Positions 12,602 to 23,699 of a stretch of 64,000 nucleotides of DNA are shown here, one piece after another. The DNA is taken from NCBI GenBank assembly GCA_025084515.1, contig JAJAGP010001360.1, forward strand, positions 62,001-126,000, in the 5' to 3' direction. This stretch comes from Ancistrus triradiatus (Eukaryota; Chordata; Actinopteri; Siluriformes; Loricariidae). Numbering within the stretch: the first letter of the stretch is position 1; every line of letters starts with the position of its first letter. The notes beneath the pieces were generated by a model. That model was given only the letters and a program-made list of their open reading frames with translations, was not told the origin of the DNA and searched no databases. The position numbers and the translations under genes are program-made.

Positions 12602-12808
12602 CTTGTGGTAGCCCAGTGGGTAAGATATTGGACTATGGACCAGCAGGTTCAGGGTTCAAATCCTCTGCAAAATCTTACCTTAGCAGTTAGGTACCACTGT
12701 TGGGTCCTTGTACAAGACCCTTAACCCACAATTGCTTGGATTTTAAGACTATATCAGTTGTAAGTTGCTCAGGATAAGGGCAATCTGCTAAATGACATAA
12801 ATGTAAAA
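12602..12808 (+). mobile_element. tRNA-derived SINE
   Basis: Starts with an A-box-like region (tagcccagtgggtaagatat) and a B box (GGTTCAAATC), followed by the body (actgttgggtccttg, acccttaacccacaattgct) and an L2-like tail (gttgctcaggataagggcaa, ctgctaaatgacataaatg). It is the same family as 47975, 48824 and 56387, and is the most diverged copy of those. Confidence 0.85.
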
Positions 12809-12869
12809 AATCTTAATTTAATACATGTAAAAGATGTGCTATGTATGTGTGAATGTAATGATGATATAT

Positions 12870-13930
12870 GTAAGTGATAATAATATTAGAACGAAAGGAT
12901 AAGTTTAATTGGGATAACTGTACACTTGAAAGGAGGCTCTAGTACCCTGTTGGGACGTCTCTTGCCTGGACATAAGATGAGATATGGTTGGGCATGGAGT
13001 CATACAGGTTCAGTATGGTATAGCCTACAGATGTTGCAGCTGGGCCTGTTGATCCTGCACACTTGTAGTTTGCTGTAGCTGGTATCCCAGCTTGTCACAT
13101 ATACCGTCGAAACTGGCAACCATGCAGGCAAAGGAAGTGTTGCAATCTGGAGGAGACATTCCTGGGCAAGCCTTGCTTTGCTTTGGTGAGCATTATCCTG
13201 CTGAACCATGTCAGTTGGAAGCCCTTCCATGACAGGCAACACATGAGGCCGCATGATGTCCTGCACATATAGCTGAGCTGTTTATTGCTCAGTTGTTAGT
13301 GTCCCTCGTATTACTACTACTGTGACTACTGGTGACTGACTGTCGAATGCACCCCAGATCATCACACCAGCAGTTAGGGCAGTGTCTCGCTCCACAGCAA
13401 AGACAGGATTGAAACCCTGACCATTGTCAGATTCCAAATAGAACTGGATTTGTCACTAAAGATGATGTGGTTCAAGTCCATAGCAGTCCATATTTTTCAT
13501 TCACGACTGCAAACAAATTTTATGGTGGCTGGCTCATGCTCGTCGGTGGATCAAACGATCCTCTCAAATGGTCTGTCTGGGGCGAGCCTGTTCGCCATGT
13601 GTTCATGCCCTTATGGAACCACTGCTCCCAACACCTCCTAACAGCTAAGTCAGAATGGCCTATATGGGGGCAATTCATCAAAATTACCATCCTGCTTCTC
13701 TCAGTCCAATGATGCGCCCCCTACCAGAGCCTGTCAACTGGGCAAAATGTGTGCTGTAGAGGCATGTCTAGCAGTCAACGATTTCTCACCATGAGGTACA
13801 CTATCCAAAAGTAGTCTCTGAGAGCCTTTTTTATAGGGCAGAGGGAGAAGCACTGTTACATCCTCTTGTGACAAGACCAGTGTCCAGTGACCAGTGAGTT
13901 TTGCAACAATCTGATATTTCTATTTGGGAA
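12870..13930 (-). mobile_element. Tc1-like transposon, family 3, decayed
   Basis: The minus strand carries transposase pieces. Near 13740-13650 it resembles the DLERRRI...LREAGW N-terminus. The frame 13266-13000 contains QDIMRPHVLPVMEG and VQQDNAHQSKARLAQECL, with the second catalytic D in QQDN. The right part (13725-13930) matches the right end of the element at 16700-18020 (tctgtcaac, ggcatgtctagcagtcaacg, cctctgagagcctttt). Stops and frameshifts are frequent. Confidence 0.75.
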
Positions 13931-14248
13931 AGTTGTTTTTTTTGTTAGTGTGTAGGCGAAGGGTAAGCGCATTTTATACGTTTTACTTGATGCATAGTGT
14001 GTGTTTCATTTAAAACAAAAAAGGTTTGTTTTTTTATTTAGAAAATCTAGTTGGGTGTTTTTTTTTTTCTTTTAGAATTACATTGGATTGTTTTAAGATA
14101 AGGAGTGTTTGTATTATTGCTTTGGCTCTCAGCAGAAATTGTTATTTCCAATAAGCTGTAAAATTTGATGAGTTAATTCAAAGAATTGCAGATGAAGACA
14201 AAAATCTGGGACCCGAAATGTTTACAGTGTCCATCTCTTAAACTTTAC
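13931..14248. other. Intron 3 sequence next to exon 3, nothing recognised
   Basis: T-rich low-complexity DNA just downstream (minus strand) of the third coding exon. Confidence 0.5.
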
Positions 14249-14497
14249 CTGTGGCAAAGTGGAAGCAGCTCCTCCATTGTGTGACAGGTCTCTATTTCTT
14301 CTAATGCAGGACATTCTTCTCCTCTTGCAACAGGAGCCACCCTCACCCTGCGCTTCCTTCTCCTGAAGCCTGGTATCTGGTCAGCTGTCTTACATGCTTT
14401 TGTACACAGACCCCATGCTGACCAATCAGACACTTCACAGTCTCTAAGCATCATACAAAGTCGAAAGCTGACTGGCGTGTTGGCGTAGTCACAAAGA
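14249..14497 (-). CDS. thsd7b: THSD7B third coding exon: one TSP1 repeat
   Basis: A 249-bp exon. The acceptor is TTCCCAG (CAG at 14500-14498) and the donor is G|GTAAAG (intron starts at 14248). The first base completes the Ser codon split from the previous exon, giving AML-S-LC. The translation continues DYANTPVSFRLC, then the TSP1 start DCEVSDWSAWGLCTKAC, PGFRRRKRRVRV, and EECPALEEIETC ending in LCHR. WSAW is a WxxW motif typical of C-mannosylated TSP1 tryptophans. The exon ends in phase 2 and the first base of the exon at 1037 completes Arg. The PGFR...ECPxLxE spacing matches the fifth TSP1 repeat of THSD7B. No stops or frameshifts are seen. Confidence 0.93.
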
Positions 14498-14929
14498 CTG
14501 GGAATGGAAAGAAAACACATTATCACCATTAACTGTAGAGATGTCATCTGAGACAAAGATAACAATGCACAGTTGTGTAAAGGCTAATAGCTATTTTGGG
14601 GACTTCAGATCTCAACCATCTGAAATGTCTGGGTTGTCTCTTTCATGATCATTTGTCCTTTGGTCTCTGGTATGCCTGACAAAAGATTGTCCTCAACATG
14701 TCCATGAAAACACTTTTCAGAGGTATATAATGGGTAGATCTCACAGAAAATACAGATATTACTTCCCTCAGTGAGTCTGGCCCTGAAATCAGAAAACTGT
14801 AAGATGATTTATAAAGGAGGGATGAAAACCAAACATCATGCAGTAAAGATAAAAGCTGAACTGTTGGAAATAGGTAGACGTTTTGTTAGCTTTCAAACTT
14901 CTATCAAAATGTTTCTGTATACAGAGACA
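14498..14929. other. Intron sequence upstream of exon 3
   Basis: Holds the branch/pyrimidine region for the acceptor at 14498-14520 on the minus strand. Nothing else recognised. Confidence 0.5.
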
Positions 14930-15930
14930 AATAACACTATGTAACACAAGTTTTGTTCCCAGCTTTTTAATGTTATATTCCAATTGCTTATGTCTAAAAC
15001 AAATAAAAAATTGCTTACATTCATCATAAACTTCGCTTTTGTGACCACGGCAACGAAAATTATTAATTTTTTATTATAGAAACCAGGTCACCAACAGGCA
15101 TGCCGAAGTATGCTTTGTAGGCCTCACACATCTTAGCAGATGCTTCCACAGAGTACTTTTTCGCTCTTTGCAAAAATGCGTCTGCTGGATGTATGCAACC
15201 TCTTGATGCCATCTAAATTGGACTAAGTTGCTGTGTACTGTAAGGAAAAAGGATGTCTCTCCAAACTCGATAAAAATGGTCAATCTTTATTCCATGCAGT
15301 ATCAAAGTACAAGAGTGTACTAAGGATTCAGCAGAGCAAAGACTGATCACCCGGTAGCAGAGTAACACACACCAAATTACATTTGAAAGTAGTGGTCCCT
15401 TCCTAAGCTCCTCCTGTAATGGGTGTGGGGTGAAGTGTGAATACTGTCGTTATCAGAATCTGAATAGAGAATGAATTCACACCTGTCTGTCTAGGTCCAA
15501 TTCCCCCTTTTTGTCTGTGATGGCTGTTGCCCACTTACTATGCAATCCCCATCAATTAGATCATGTCTCTCTCTCCGTCTCTCAGGAAGGGCTATAGTGG
15601 CCCTATATAAACTGTAGTTATACAGCTACCCTACAATTCTGTACAGTCCCAGAAAGTTCTAGATAATTCTGGACAGTTTTAGAAACTTCTTGATAGTTCT
15701 CACAATTCCAGAAGCTTCTTAAGTATCTTGAAATATTGGCGAATATATACTTAAAAATAGATCAATTTCAAAATATCATTGTGCTGACCACAAAAGCAAA
15801 GTTTGCAGGGAATAATAACTTTTTTTGTATTAATTTAGGGTACAAACAATCAGGAAAAACACACTTAACAACTGGGAACAAAATATTTTTTTGAAAATTT
15901 GTTACATGGTGTAATCAGCTCTAGTTTTTC
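14930..15930 (-). mobile_element. DNA-transposon-like element with long imperfect inverted repeats
   Basis: The left arm (about 14935-15060: tatgtaacacaagttttgtt, cccagctttttaatg, cttcgcttttgtgaccacg) is matched in reverse complement by the right arm (about 15770-15925: catgtaacaaattttc, ttttgttcccagttgttaag, ctttgcttttgtggtcagc). Inside, the minus strand at about 15130-15080 encodes a short stretch KMCEAYKAYFGMPVGD that looks like a real protein fragment, but I cannot name the family with confidence. The rest of the interior (15290-15600) is not recognised. Confidence 0.55.
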
Positions 15931-16108
15931 TATGAATGGGAATTTATTGTGATTACTGACCCTAACCAACTCACTCTTTTTATAGTACTGTTCTGTAATA
16001 CAATAGTTTTAATAATAAGGGCAGACACTTTAGACTGTAAATTAATTAATCCTGTGTAGTCGAAATAAATAATAAACTACCTAAGATACTGAATGGGGCT
16101 GAATGGGG

Positions 16109-16163
<55 letters not shown>

Positions 16164-16699
16164 GTTTAAATTATGAATATCTAAACAGGGTATGCTATTT
16201 ACTGCTATTTAAAATAAACATGCTCAAAGATTAAGAGAATGCTTATTCCAAATTCAAACAAGAATGTTTTTAGGGAAATACTTGAATCCTGGCATTCATG
16301 CAGCATTTTGTTTGTTGTGTCTGAATTAAGAAGCTATTTACATTTAATGGATTATGAATTAATGAATAACAGATCAAGCAACTACATTAAACATGCAGTC
16401 GAGCATTGTTATTTGCATTGGCATGGCATGATCTTTGTTATTTTTTATTGTAATTCTATTATTTAAATACGTATATGACTTAAATAGTCACACACATCAG
16501 CACCTTAAGTTACAGTGTATAAAGATGACAATTATCCATATTCAGATTTTTTGCAGTTTTTCCAAATTACCCATAATGAACAATATATTAATGCAGTTCA
16601 CTCACTCCAAAGTTTGCCAGGGTTTACATATGTCTATGGTTGTTATATGCATACACTCTTTGTATATAATATGCTTATCAAATGAATAATGAATGACAA
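15931..16699. other. AT-rich intron sequence with an (AT)n microsatellite
   Basis: (AT)n runs from about 16111 to 16160, preceded by a duplicated gaatggggct. Nothing else recognised. Confidence 0.7.
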
Positions 16700-18020
16700 A
16701 ATGTAAAATTCCTGCAAAACTCAGCGTGCAGTTCTGTCTCAGGCAGAAATGTAAATGATTGCAGTGTGGTTTGATTAGACACTGGGTATTGCCACAAGAG
16801 TGCTTCCCCCAGTGTATCTAAAAAGGCTCTCATAGGCTACTTTTGGGTAGTGTACCTCTTGGTGAGAGATCATAGACTGATATACATGCCTCCATGACAT
16901 TCTCAAAGACATTTTGCTCAGTTGACAGACCTTGAGAGGAGGCGCATCAGTGAACTCAAAGAAGCAGGATGGTCATTTCAATGAATTGCCAGCCACCTAG
17001 ATAATTCTGACCTAGCTGTTAGGAGGTGTTGGGGGCAGTGGTTCCATGAGGGCACAAGCACAGCGCACATGTGCTGGATGGCCCAGACAGATCACCAGTA
17101 GAGAGGGTAGATTGATCCACCAACAAACAGAAGCAGCCCCCACAAATTCAATATCCTCCATCCAGACCCAGATGGCACCTTCACTACATACCCCTGTCTC
17201 TGTCCAGACAATTTCTATGCACTTAGCAGGAAATTTGTTGTCATGGTGCCCATTACGTGTCCTGCCATTGACAGCCAGTCACTGTTACCTACTAACGCAG
17301 TTGTGTCATGAATAAGAAACATGGTCTGCTATGGACTGGAACCATATCACCCTCAGCACAAACTCAGGTTCTGTTTGGAATCTGACGACAGTTGGGTTTG
17401 AGTATGGAGGCCTCATGGTGAGCACTTCAGTCATGCCTTTGATGTGGAGCGAAATCATTGCCACCATCTGCTGGTGTGATGATTTGAGGAGCCATCACAA
17501 ATGACAGTCGGTCACCTCCAGTAGTGATACAAGGGACACTAACAACTCAGCGGTATGTGCAAGAAATCCCATGGCCATATGAGTTGCCTCTCATAGCAGG
17601 ACTTCCAACTGGCATTTTTCACTAGGAAAAAAAATGCTGCCAGATTTATCACCATTCGAGCATTTATGATACCAGCTGGGATGCTAGTTTCGGCAACCTA
17701 TATGTGTGTGGAGGATCTACACGACCAGCTATGGGCAAATGTATCATATAGGTATGTCTCAGTCCAGTGCTGTGCCCCCTCTCAAAGTCTGTCAACAGGG
17801 CAAAATGTCTTTGAGTGCATCATAGACGTATGTCTAGCAGTCAACAATCGCTCACCAAGAGAAACCCAACTCAAAAGTAGCCCCTGAGAGCCTTTTCTGA
17901 AAGCACTTTGAAGTCTGGTAAGACCCAGTGTCTTATCAGATAGCACCTTTAATCATTTACATATCTGCCTGCAACAAAACTGCATGGTGAGCAGCAATCT
18001 GACATTTCTATCTTGGTGGT
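16700..18020 (+). mobile_element. Tc1-like transposon, family 3, second copy
   Basis: Long imperfect inverted repeats flank the copy: the left tcatagactgatatacatgc...cattttgctcagttgaca is the inverse of the right tgtcaacagggcaaaatg...acgtatgtctagcagtcaac. The plus strand at 16928-17050 reads DLERRRISELKEAGWSFQ, the N-terminal helix-turn-helix region of this Tc1 group. Around 17370-17450 it reads RFCLESDDSWV and HGEHFSHAFD, equivalent to the first catalytic block. Many stops; non-functional. Confidence 0.75.
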
Positions 18021-18124
18021 GATTTATTTGTATCAATGAGTAAACATATAAGCCAAAAGCCTCTTCAAGTCAAGATGACCACCTGCTGAAATGTAAAGTT
18101 GACAAGAAAACAAACCTTAAAATA

Positions 18125-18560
18125 CAGTCATGGGTAGGTCCGAAAACAAGACTATTTCAAGAAGAACACTAACCAGAAAGTTGTCTGATGCAGATTTTGT
18201 CTCCATAAGATGTGTTAAAAAGTCAATGCTGTCTAAGAAAACATCAAGTAGAGAATATTATTTTTCAACAAGTCCATGCTCCTGCTCACACTGGGAAGAA
18301 AATCAAGAAGTGCTTTGAGAACATGTCCATCAGGTTTATGTTTTAGCCTGATCAGCCCCCAGATTAGAACCCTACAGAGGACAATTGGTCTAACATTAAA
18401 GACATTACCTGGGAAACACTTTACAGCTATTCGTAAGCTGTTGGAAGCAATTACTGTTGAGTGGAAAACAATGACACAGGGGTTCCTGTTGCACTACCAG
18501 AGGTGATCCCCAGACTGGTGTCCCCTCAGTCACAGGTATTAGTGTCAGCATGCAACACCC
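18125..18560 (+). mobile_element. Fragment of another Tc1-like transposase
   Basis: Starts MGRSENKTISRRTLTRKLSD and includes a frame-shifted SPQIRTLQRTIG, which in another frame reads LEPYRGQL, equivalent to SPDLNPIEDNW of transposases. The C-terminal VEWKTMTQGF piece supports the match. Decayed fragment without visible terminal repeats. Confidence 0.5.
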
Positions 18561-18821
18561 ATCCCAGCTGAAAATCACTGCTGAGACTCAAAGTCGGGTT
18601 GCTGGAGTATTGGTGTAATGGAATGATTGATTTATTACTTGATAGAATAACTGCTTAACTAATTATCACCCCACCATGATATTCTTGCAATCCCTTATTG
18701 TTCAAAGATTTTGAATATAAGACTGACTGATGAATTGTTAATTGGATAATATGTTGTTTGATTGATGTGAATTTGTTAAATTGTTAAGTGACTGTTAAAT
18801 CTACTGACTTTTTGAGCTCAC

Positions 18822-19668
18822 CTTAGCATGGCATTCTTGCCGTCACTTCTTATACAGCGAATCTGTCGTGTCTGGTAGCCAACTTGAATATCCCATGAAT
18901 CATCAAGGCTTCTGTGGTTGTCATGTTGATGATGTGCTAAGTGGACATTTCCAGAATGCCGTTTGGCTGTAGGTAGTGATTTTACCACTATGTGTCCACT
19001 TAGACTGTTACTAAAATCCACTGTGGTCCTTCCACTGGGCAATGACCCTTTGCGTCTACAGGGACTCCATGGTCCTGCCCACAAACTGTAGCTGTGTTCC
19101 TGTTGGTCCAATGGACATTGAACGGGATGGTCACTAACATGGCTGCAGGGACGGAACTGAGTGAGGTTTGGACATTCAGCTCCACCGTAAAGAGGTGGGG
19201 TTAGCACCTGTCGAGTGCGGTGTTGCAACGCAGGGCCACAAGTACGGCTACAAGGTGACCAATGAGAGAAGGCAGACACAATGCAGTCAAGTGGGCATGG
19301 CAGCAGGCATGCCCTTTCCAGTTCAGGTGATGAGGAAAAGGCCCCACACATGTGTTGGCTCGAAGCAGTGTCGTTTAAGTGGAGCATGCATGTTACTGTA
19401 CGCTTCTGTACACCACGCTGTGCTGTCACACAGTCTTCAGGAGGTAAAGGAGTTGCCGGGACACACGGACCCCATGGGGATGGCTGCCAGTGAAACAGTT
19501 GGTGCTGCCACTCACACACCTTCACACACGTTCGCTGATGTGATGGACGCTGCCACAGGTGACAGTTAGACTGGTGTGTGCTCCAGCCTTCTGAGTGAAT
19601 GCACCAGACAGGGCGAATCTGCAGGCCTGGAGAACCACATTCTGGAGCTACACATTCCCCCCATATAC
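18822..19668 (-). CDS. thsd7b: THSD7B second coding exon: TSP1 repeats 1-4
   Basis: An 847-bp exon with 281 full codons and two bases at each end. The acceptor is a strong pyrimidine tract ending CAAG (19669-19672); the donor is G|GTGAGC (intron starts at 18821). It encodes WGEC...VWCIHSEGW...RTCVKVC, then the second repeat (LFHWQPSPWGPC), then DCIVSAFSHWSPCSRTCG...LQHRTRQV...GGAECPNLT, then YSLWAGPWSPCR...WDIQVGYQTRQIRC and SDGKNAML. The order and spacing match THSD7 family proteins. PSGRT followed by a VDF-type segment, CPL before the acidic linker and SDGxNAML are THSD7B-like rather than THSD7A-like, from memory of the family. Visible sites include W-rich TSP1 motifs and N-glycosylation sequons (NDT, NLT). 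The long ORF seems open upstream only because splicing enters at 19668; there is no internal start. Confidence 0.93.
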
Positions 19669-19772
19669 CTTGAGAGAAAGAGAGAGAAGATCAAAAAAGA
19701 TGCTGTTGAAAAAACACTCTACTGTTTTTATAAACCAAATATCTGCCCAATATTTGTAGAGGACCTACATTT

Positions 19773-19985
19773 CTATTTAGGACAAAGTAACTCAGGTAAA
19801 TTTCTATTTAGGGCATGGTGACAGTTAAATTTATATTTGACTCAGTTAAATTTATATTTGGACTGAGTGACTCAGGTATATTTCTATTTAGGACAGACTG
19901 ACTAAGTTAAAATTCTATTTGGACAGAGTGACTCAGTTATATTTTTATTTAGGACGGAGTGACTCTTAGATTTCTAGTTGGACTT
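19773..19985. repeat. Minisatellite next to exon 2
   Basis: About six diverged units built on gactcagttaaatttctatt plus tggacagagt, with spacing of roughly 30-45 bp. It begins about 100 bp upstream (minus strand) of the exon 2 acceptor. Confidence 0.8.
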
Positions 19986-20034
19986 TTTTATACAAGAACG
20001 TTAAAATACACATATAGTAGCAATAGTAGTAGTA

Positions 20035-20059
20035 GTAATACTACTACTACCAATACTAT

Positions 20060-20094
<35 letters not shown>

Positions 20095-20100
20095 ATAATA

Positions 20101-20135
<35 letters not shown>

Positions 20136-20136
20136 G
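20035..20136. repeat. (ACT)n/(AAT)n compound microsatellite
   Basis: Runs of act then aat trinucleotides, followed by an AAAT-rich stretch at about 20171-20186. Confidence 0.95.
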
Positions 20137-20557
20137 GCTCTATTGGTCAATGTCCAATAACAACAACAAAAAAATAAATAAATAAAGTGAGACAAGTAGC
20201 ATATTGGGATTATGTATGGGAGAGAAAAACTAAGTAAACAGATGAATCTTGAGTTTCAACTCAGGTCAAGCACTTGCATTCTCTGAGGTATTGCAGTAGT
20301 GGATTTCAGAGTTGGGGGGTTGTTGCATTGATTGATCTGGCTCCAACCACACCAAGTTTTGTGACAGGGATGGTTAGAAGGCCAGTATCCAAGGATCTAA
20401 GTTAGCAGGTTGATTGTTCATCTTCTAACAAAATAATCTGCTAGTAGGTGATTTCTTTTTATAAAATATACTGTATTGCTAATAATTTTAAAATAAAAAT
20501 AAAAAAACAGGTTTACATTTAAAAAAGGCTATTTTTAACTTACTTACATAATTTATT
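20137..20557. other. Intron 1 sequence, nothing recognised
   Basis: No gene or named repeat seen. Confidence 0.5.
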
Positions 20558-20720
20558 GGGGCACAGTGGCACTGTTGCCTCACATCTCCAGCAACTCCCA
20601 TTCGATTGTGATTTTGGACTCCCCCAGTGTGGAGTTTGCATGTCCTCCCCATGTCAGTGTGGGTTTACTCCAGGTACTGCAGTTTCCTCCCACAGTTCAT
20701 AGACATGCATTAGGCTAATT
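20558..20720 (+). repeat. Dispersed teleost repeat, plus copy
   Basis: Shows ggggcacagtggcactgttg, gtgtggagtttgcatgtcct, ggtttactcc and tttcctcccacagttcatag, the family seen at 9850. Confidence 0.75.
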
Positions 20721-21544
20721 GATTATGACATATTTGCCTGATCTGAGTATGTAACCTTGTGTATTGATGTAGAATTCTGTATGTCGTTAAATACCCATCG
20801 ATACTGAAAACAACAAATAAAACAAACAAACAACAAAACAAAATTTTTTCAAATGAGAAATTGCTTGTCATATTCTGTTTTCAATTTTATTTCCTAATTT
20901 TTTTTACACTTTATTCAATTTCGAAAAGTAGCGATAAACATTGTCAACATGCAATGATCTTTCTTGTAGTCACCTATTAATCAAAACTAATATATTTCTC
21001 TTTACTCATTGTAACTGCTCATTGCTCAGCTATGATCCTAGAATTGCCCATGTTATAAACCACGGCATATGGTATCCTTGCCATGTAACCCACTCACTAA
21101 TAAAGATATTTTGTTTTTGTCACTCACTGTCTAACACTTTTGGTGAAAACATTCATTTGTTATTCATATTTCATTCATAGTTCAAATGGAATGTTGTAAT
21201 GGCATTCTGGCTTCTTTAGCAACCCATTGATGAAAAGTGTTAAAAACTCTAGGATTATAATTCTTATTAAACCTTTAATAAGAGTCATTACCACAGTGCC
21301 ACAAAATAACTCGCTTCCTCAGTTATTAAGCTCTTGGTTATCACGTTTTTGGCGTGATTGGAACCTTTATTTAGAAAGCTGCATTTCATTGTACACTGAG
21401 CTTAGTAAAATCAGGACTATAAGTAGGAAAAGTGTAAAGTAATAGCCTTATAAGTCAGGAACTTGGGCAACATCCACACAGTTTGCTGACAAATCAGTTG
21501 TGATGTCTAAGTCAAAATGGCAATACACAGGAAAATTTATTTTT
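20721..21544. other. Intron 1 sequence, nothing recognised
   Basis: AT-rich; short AAAC-rich stretch near 20812-20845. Confidence 0.5.
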
Positions 21545-21850
21545 CACTTCACTTTCTATACCTGCTTAATCCATTCTGGGACCATGGGGAAGTCGGGGTC
21601 TAATTGGCAGCACAGGGCACAAGGTGGGTACCTACCATAGGCATGGCACCAGTCCATTGCAGGGCACAGGCCCAAACACATTTGGACCTAACATGTCTTT
21701 GGAAAACCGGTTTGGGAAACCGGAGTATCCATAGAAAACCCATGTAGACAGAGGAAGGGCATGCATTCAAACATGGACATGCATGCACTCTAATCCAGAT
21801 CTCTTGAGCTGTATGTTGAGAGAGCTAACCACTGTGCCACTGTGCTTTCC
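21545..21850 (-). repeat. Dispersed teleost repeat, minus copy, long
   Basis: The longest copy: tctatacctgcttaatccat at the left, then gcaccagtccattgcagggc, aacatgtctttgg, an accggagtatcc block, and gagctaaccactgtgccact at the right. Reverse complement of the family at 9850 and 20558. Confidence 0.8.
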
Positions 21851-23129
21851 CCATATATTCAGCCTTTTAATGCAGATATGGATAGATAGTTGTAGACTGG
21901 ATAGATAAAGGGTTTAAATGAGATTACAATCTTGTGAAATAAGTTATTTTTTGGTTAGAGCAGACATTTTTCATTAATTCATTTATTCATTCAACCATTC
22001 ATTCATCCATTTCATTCATTATTTTATTCATTAGTTGTTTTAAATAACTACATACAGTAAACTACTTAATGGATGCAAGAATAAACACTTACAAATATGA
22101 ATCTGCTTTTGCTAAGAGCAGCCATGTCATTCCAGTTAAAGCACTTGAATGATTTTAAAAGAGGTCCAATGGACAGTCTTGGGATCTTGTTACTTGGGCC
22201 CATCTTACTGGGCCAGCCTAATTCAGCCCTGTACAAGTTGCTGCATGTGTTCTCCAAATTTTCCAAAACTACAGTATGAGTTTAAGAAAGACTCTTTTAA
22301 AAATAATTAATTCAGAACTCATGCATTAAGACTTGAAGTTCCTGTATGAATCCTGTTGGACTAATGAATGTTTAAATGTATTCTATACTGGCGAAAGTGG
22401 TAAGTTAAGCTTTTTCCATTAGAGTGAAGTGTATGTATTCTCAGTGGGTCTTGAGGTATATATTTGTCCTACTTGCACTTCCATCGGAAAGGACAACATT
22501 CAAGTTTTTAATAGCTGCTTTTTGCATAATTTCTGTAAAAGCATACATCAGTATGCAGTTATATGCAGGTAATAAAGTCAAATTATACTCTATTAGTGTT
22601 AAAGGTCAGATACTGAAGGCAAGAAAAGCAAGAAGCATGCCAAACAGACAGTTGGTGTTATTCTACTAACCCTGCATGAATTTGAAACTTCCAGAATCAG
22701 GAACTGTGCTGGGAAAATCATTGAAAACACTTTGCACCTTACTCACCAGTCAACTGCAGACAAACTCTGAATAAGCTGTTTTCCTCATTACATAATTAAA
22801 CTAATGATAACTTATTATTCTGAAAACTCCATAAAGCACACTGTCTGAAATGAACTTTTTTCATAGCCTTGGGAAACCCTTAATTACAAAATAGCTCATA
22901 ATACTGATCAGTGTATAATGTAGAAGATCATCCTGATAATGGCATACAGCTTTGAGTGGACATGTTCTAACAAAGTCACTCACATCTCAATAAGTGAAAA
23001 CATTTCATCCTTGCTCCATTACTCATGTGACTGTAATGGTAACAAAAAGAGAATTGTCTAGATACTGTGTGTGTCAAATGAAAATAACTATTGCTTTTAA
23101 TGGATGAAGTGCTAGAGGCATTAATTCAA
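21851..23129. other. Intron 1 sequence, nothing recognised
   Basis: ATTC-type tandem stretch near 21975-22030. Small open frames near 22066-22280 and 22424-22669 lack recognisable motifs. Confidence 0.5.
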
Positions 23130-23250
23130 TCACTTTCTTATCTGCTTGATCAGCTGAACAGGGTCATGGAAGAGCTGGAGCCTAGTCAGTGGCATAGGGC
23201 ACAAGGCAGGAATAACCCTACACAGGGCACCAATCTATCATGAGTGCTAG
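23130..23250 (-). repeat. Dispersed teleost repeat fragment
   Basis: Shows ttatctgcttgatcagctga, ggcatagggcacaaggcagg and cagggcaccaatctatcatg, the 5' part of the family at 21545. Confidence 0.7.
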
Positions 23251-23699
23251 AGCCTATTATGGATGAAGAAGATACTATTCCCCATAGTGTGTAAAACCAC
23301 AGCATGTGTTGGTTCTGATTTGGTGAAACCAGCTGTCTAAATTAAATCCCAGCACATCCCAGGGTTTGTTTTTATTAACTTCTTACAAGGATCCAAGTTT
23401 AAGCTCATTTTCGATTTGCATTATTAAATTATAACAGCAGTTATTTTAAGTTTTACATATCGCACAATGATCATTCAGGGCTTAAACCGAGTTGGACACT
23501 TGGATCAAAATATTCTTTCACCTCCAGGCTTTTATTTTCATCATTTAGGTTCCAGTGGAGAGCATCAAATACAGAATAAAATGTAAAAAATAAAATTAAA
23601 TAAAGTAAAATGAAGCACTTTATTAAAAACTTTAATTTTTGGGGTTTATAATGTGTGTGTGGATGCTGGGGATGGAAAATTATCCATGCTGTACATTTT
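23251..23699. other. Intron 1 sequence, nothing recognised
   Basis: No gene or named repeat seen. Confidence 0.5.

Noticed and set aside
19168..19569. 133-codon plus-strand frame
   Set aside because: It is the antisense shadow of THSD7B exon 2.
20001..20195. Tyr/Ser-run peptides on both strands
   Set aside because: Translation of the trinucleotide microsatellite.
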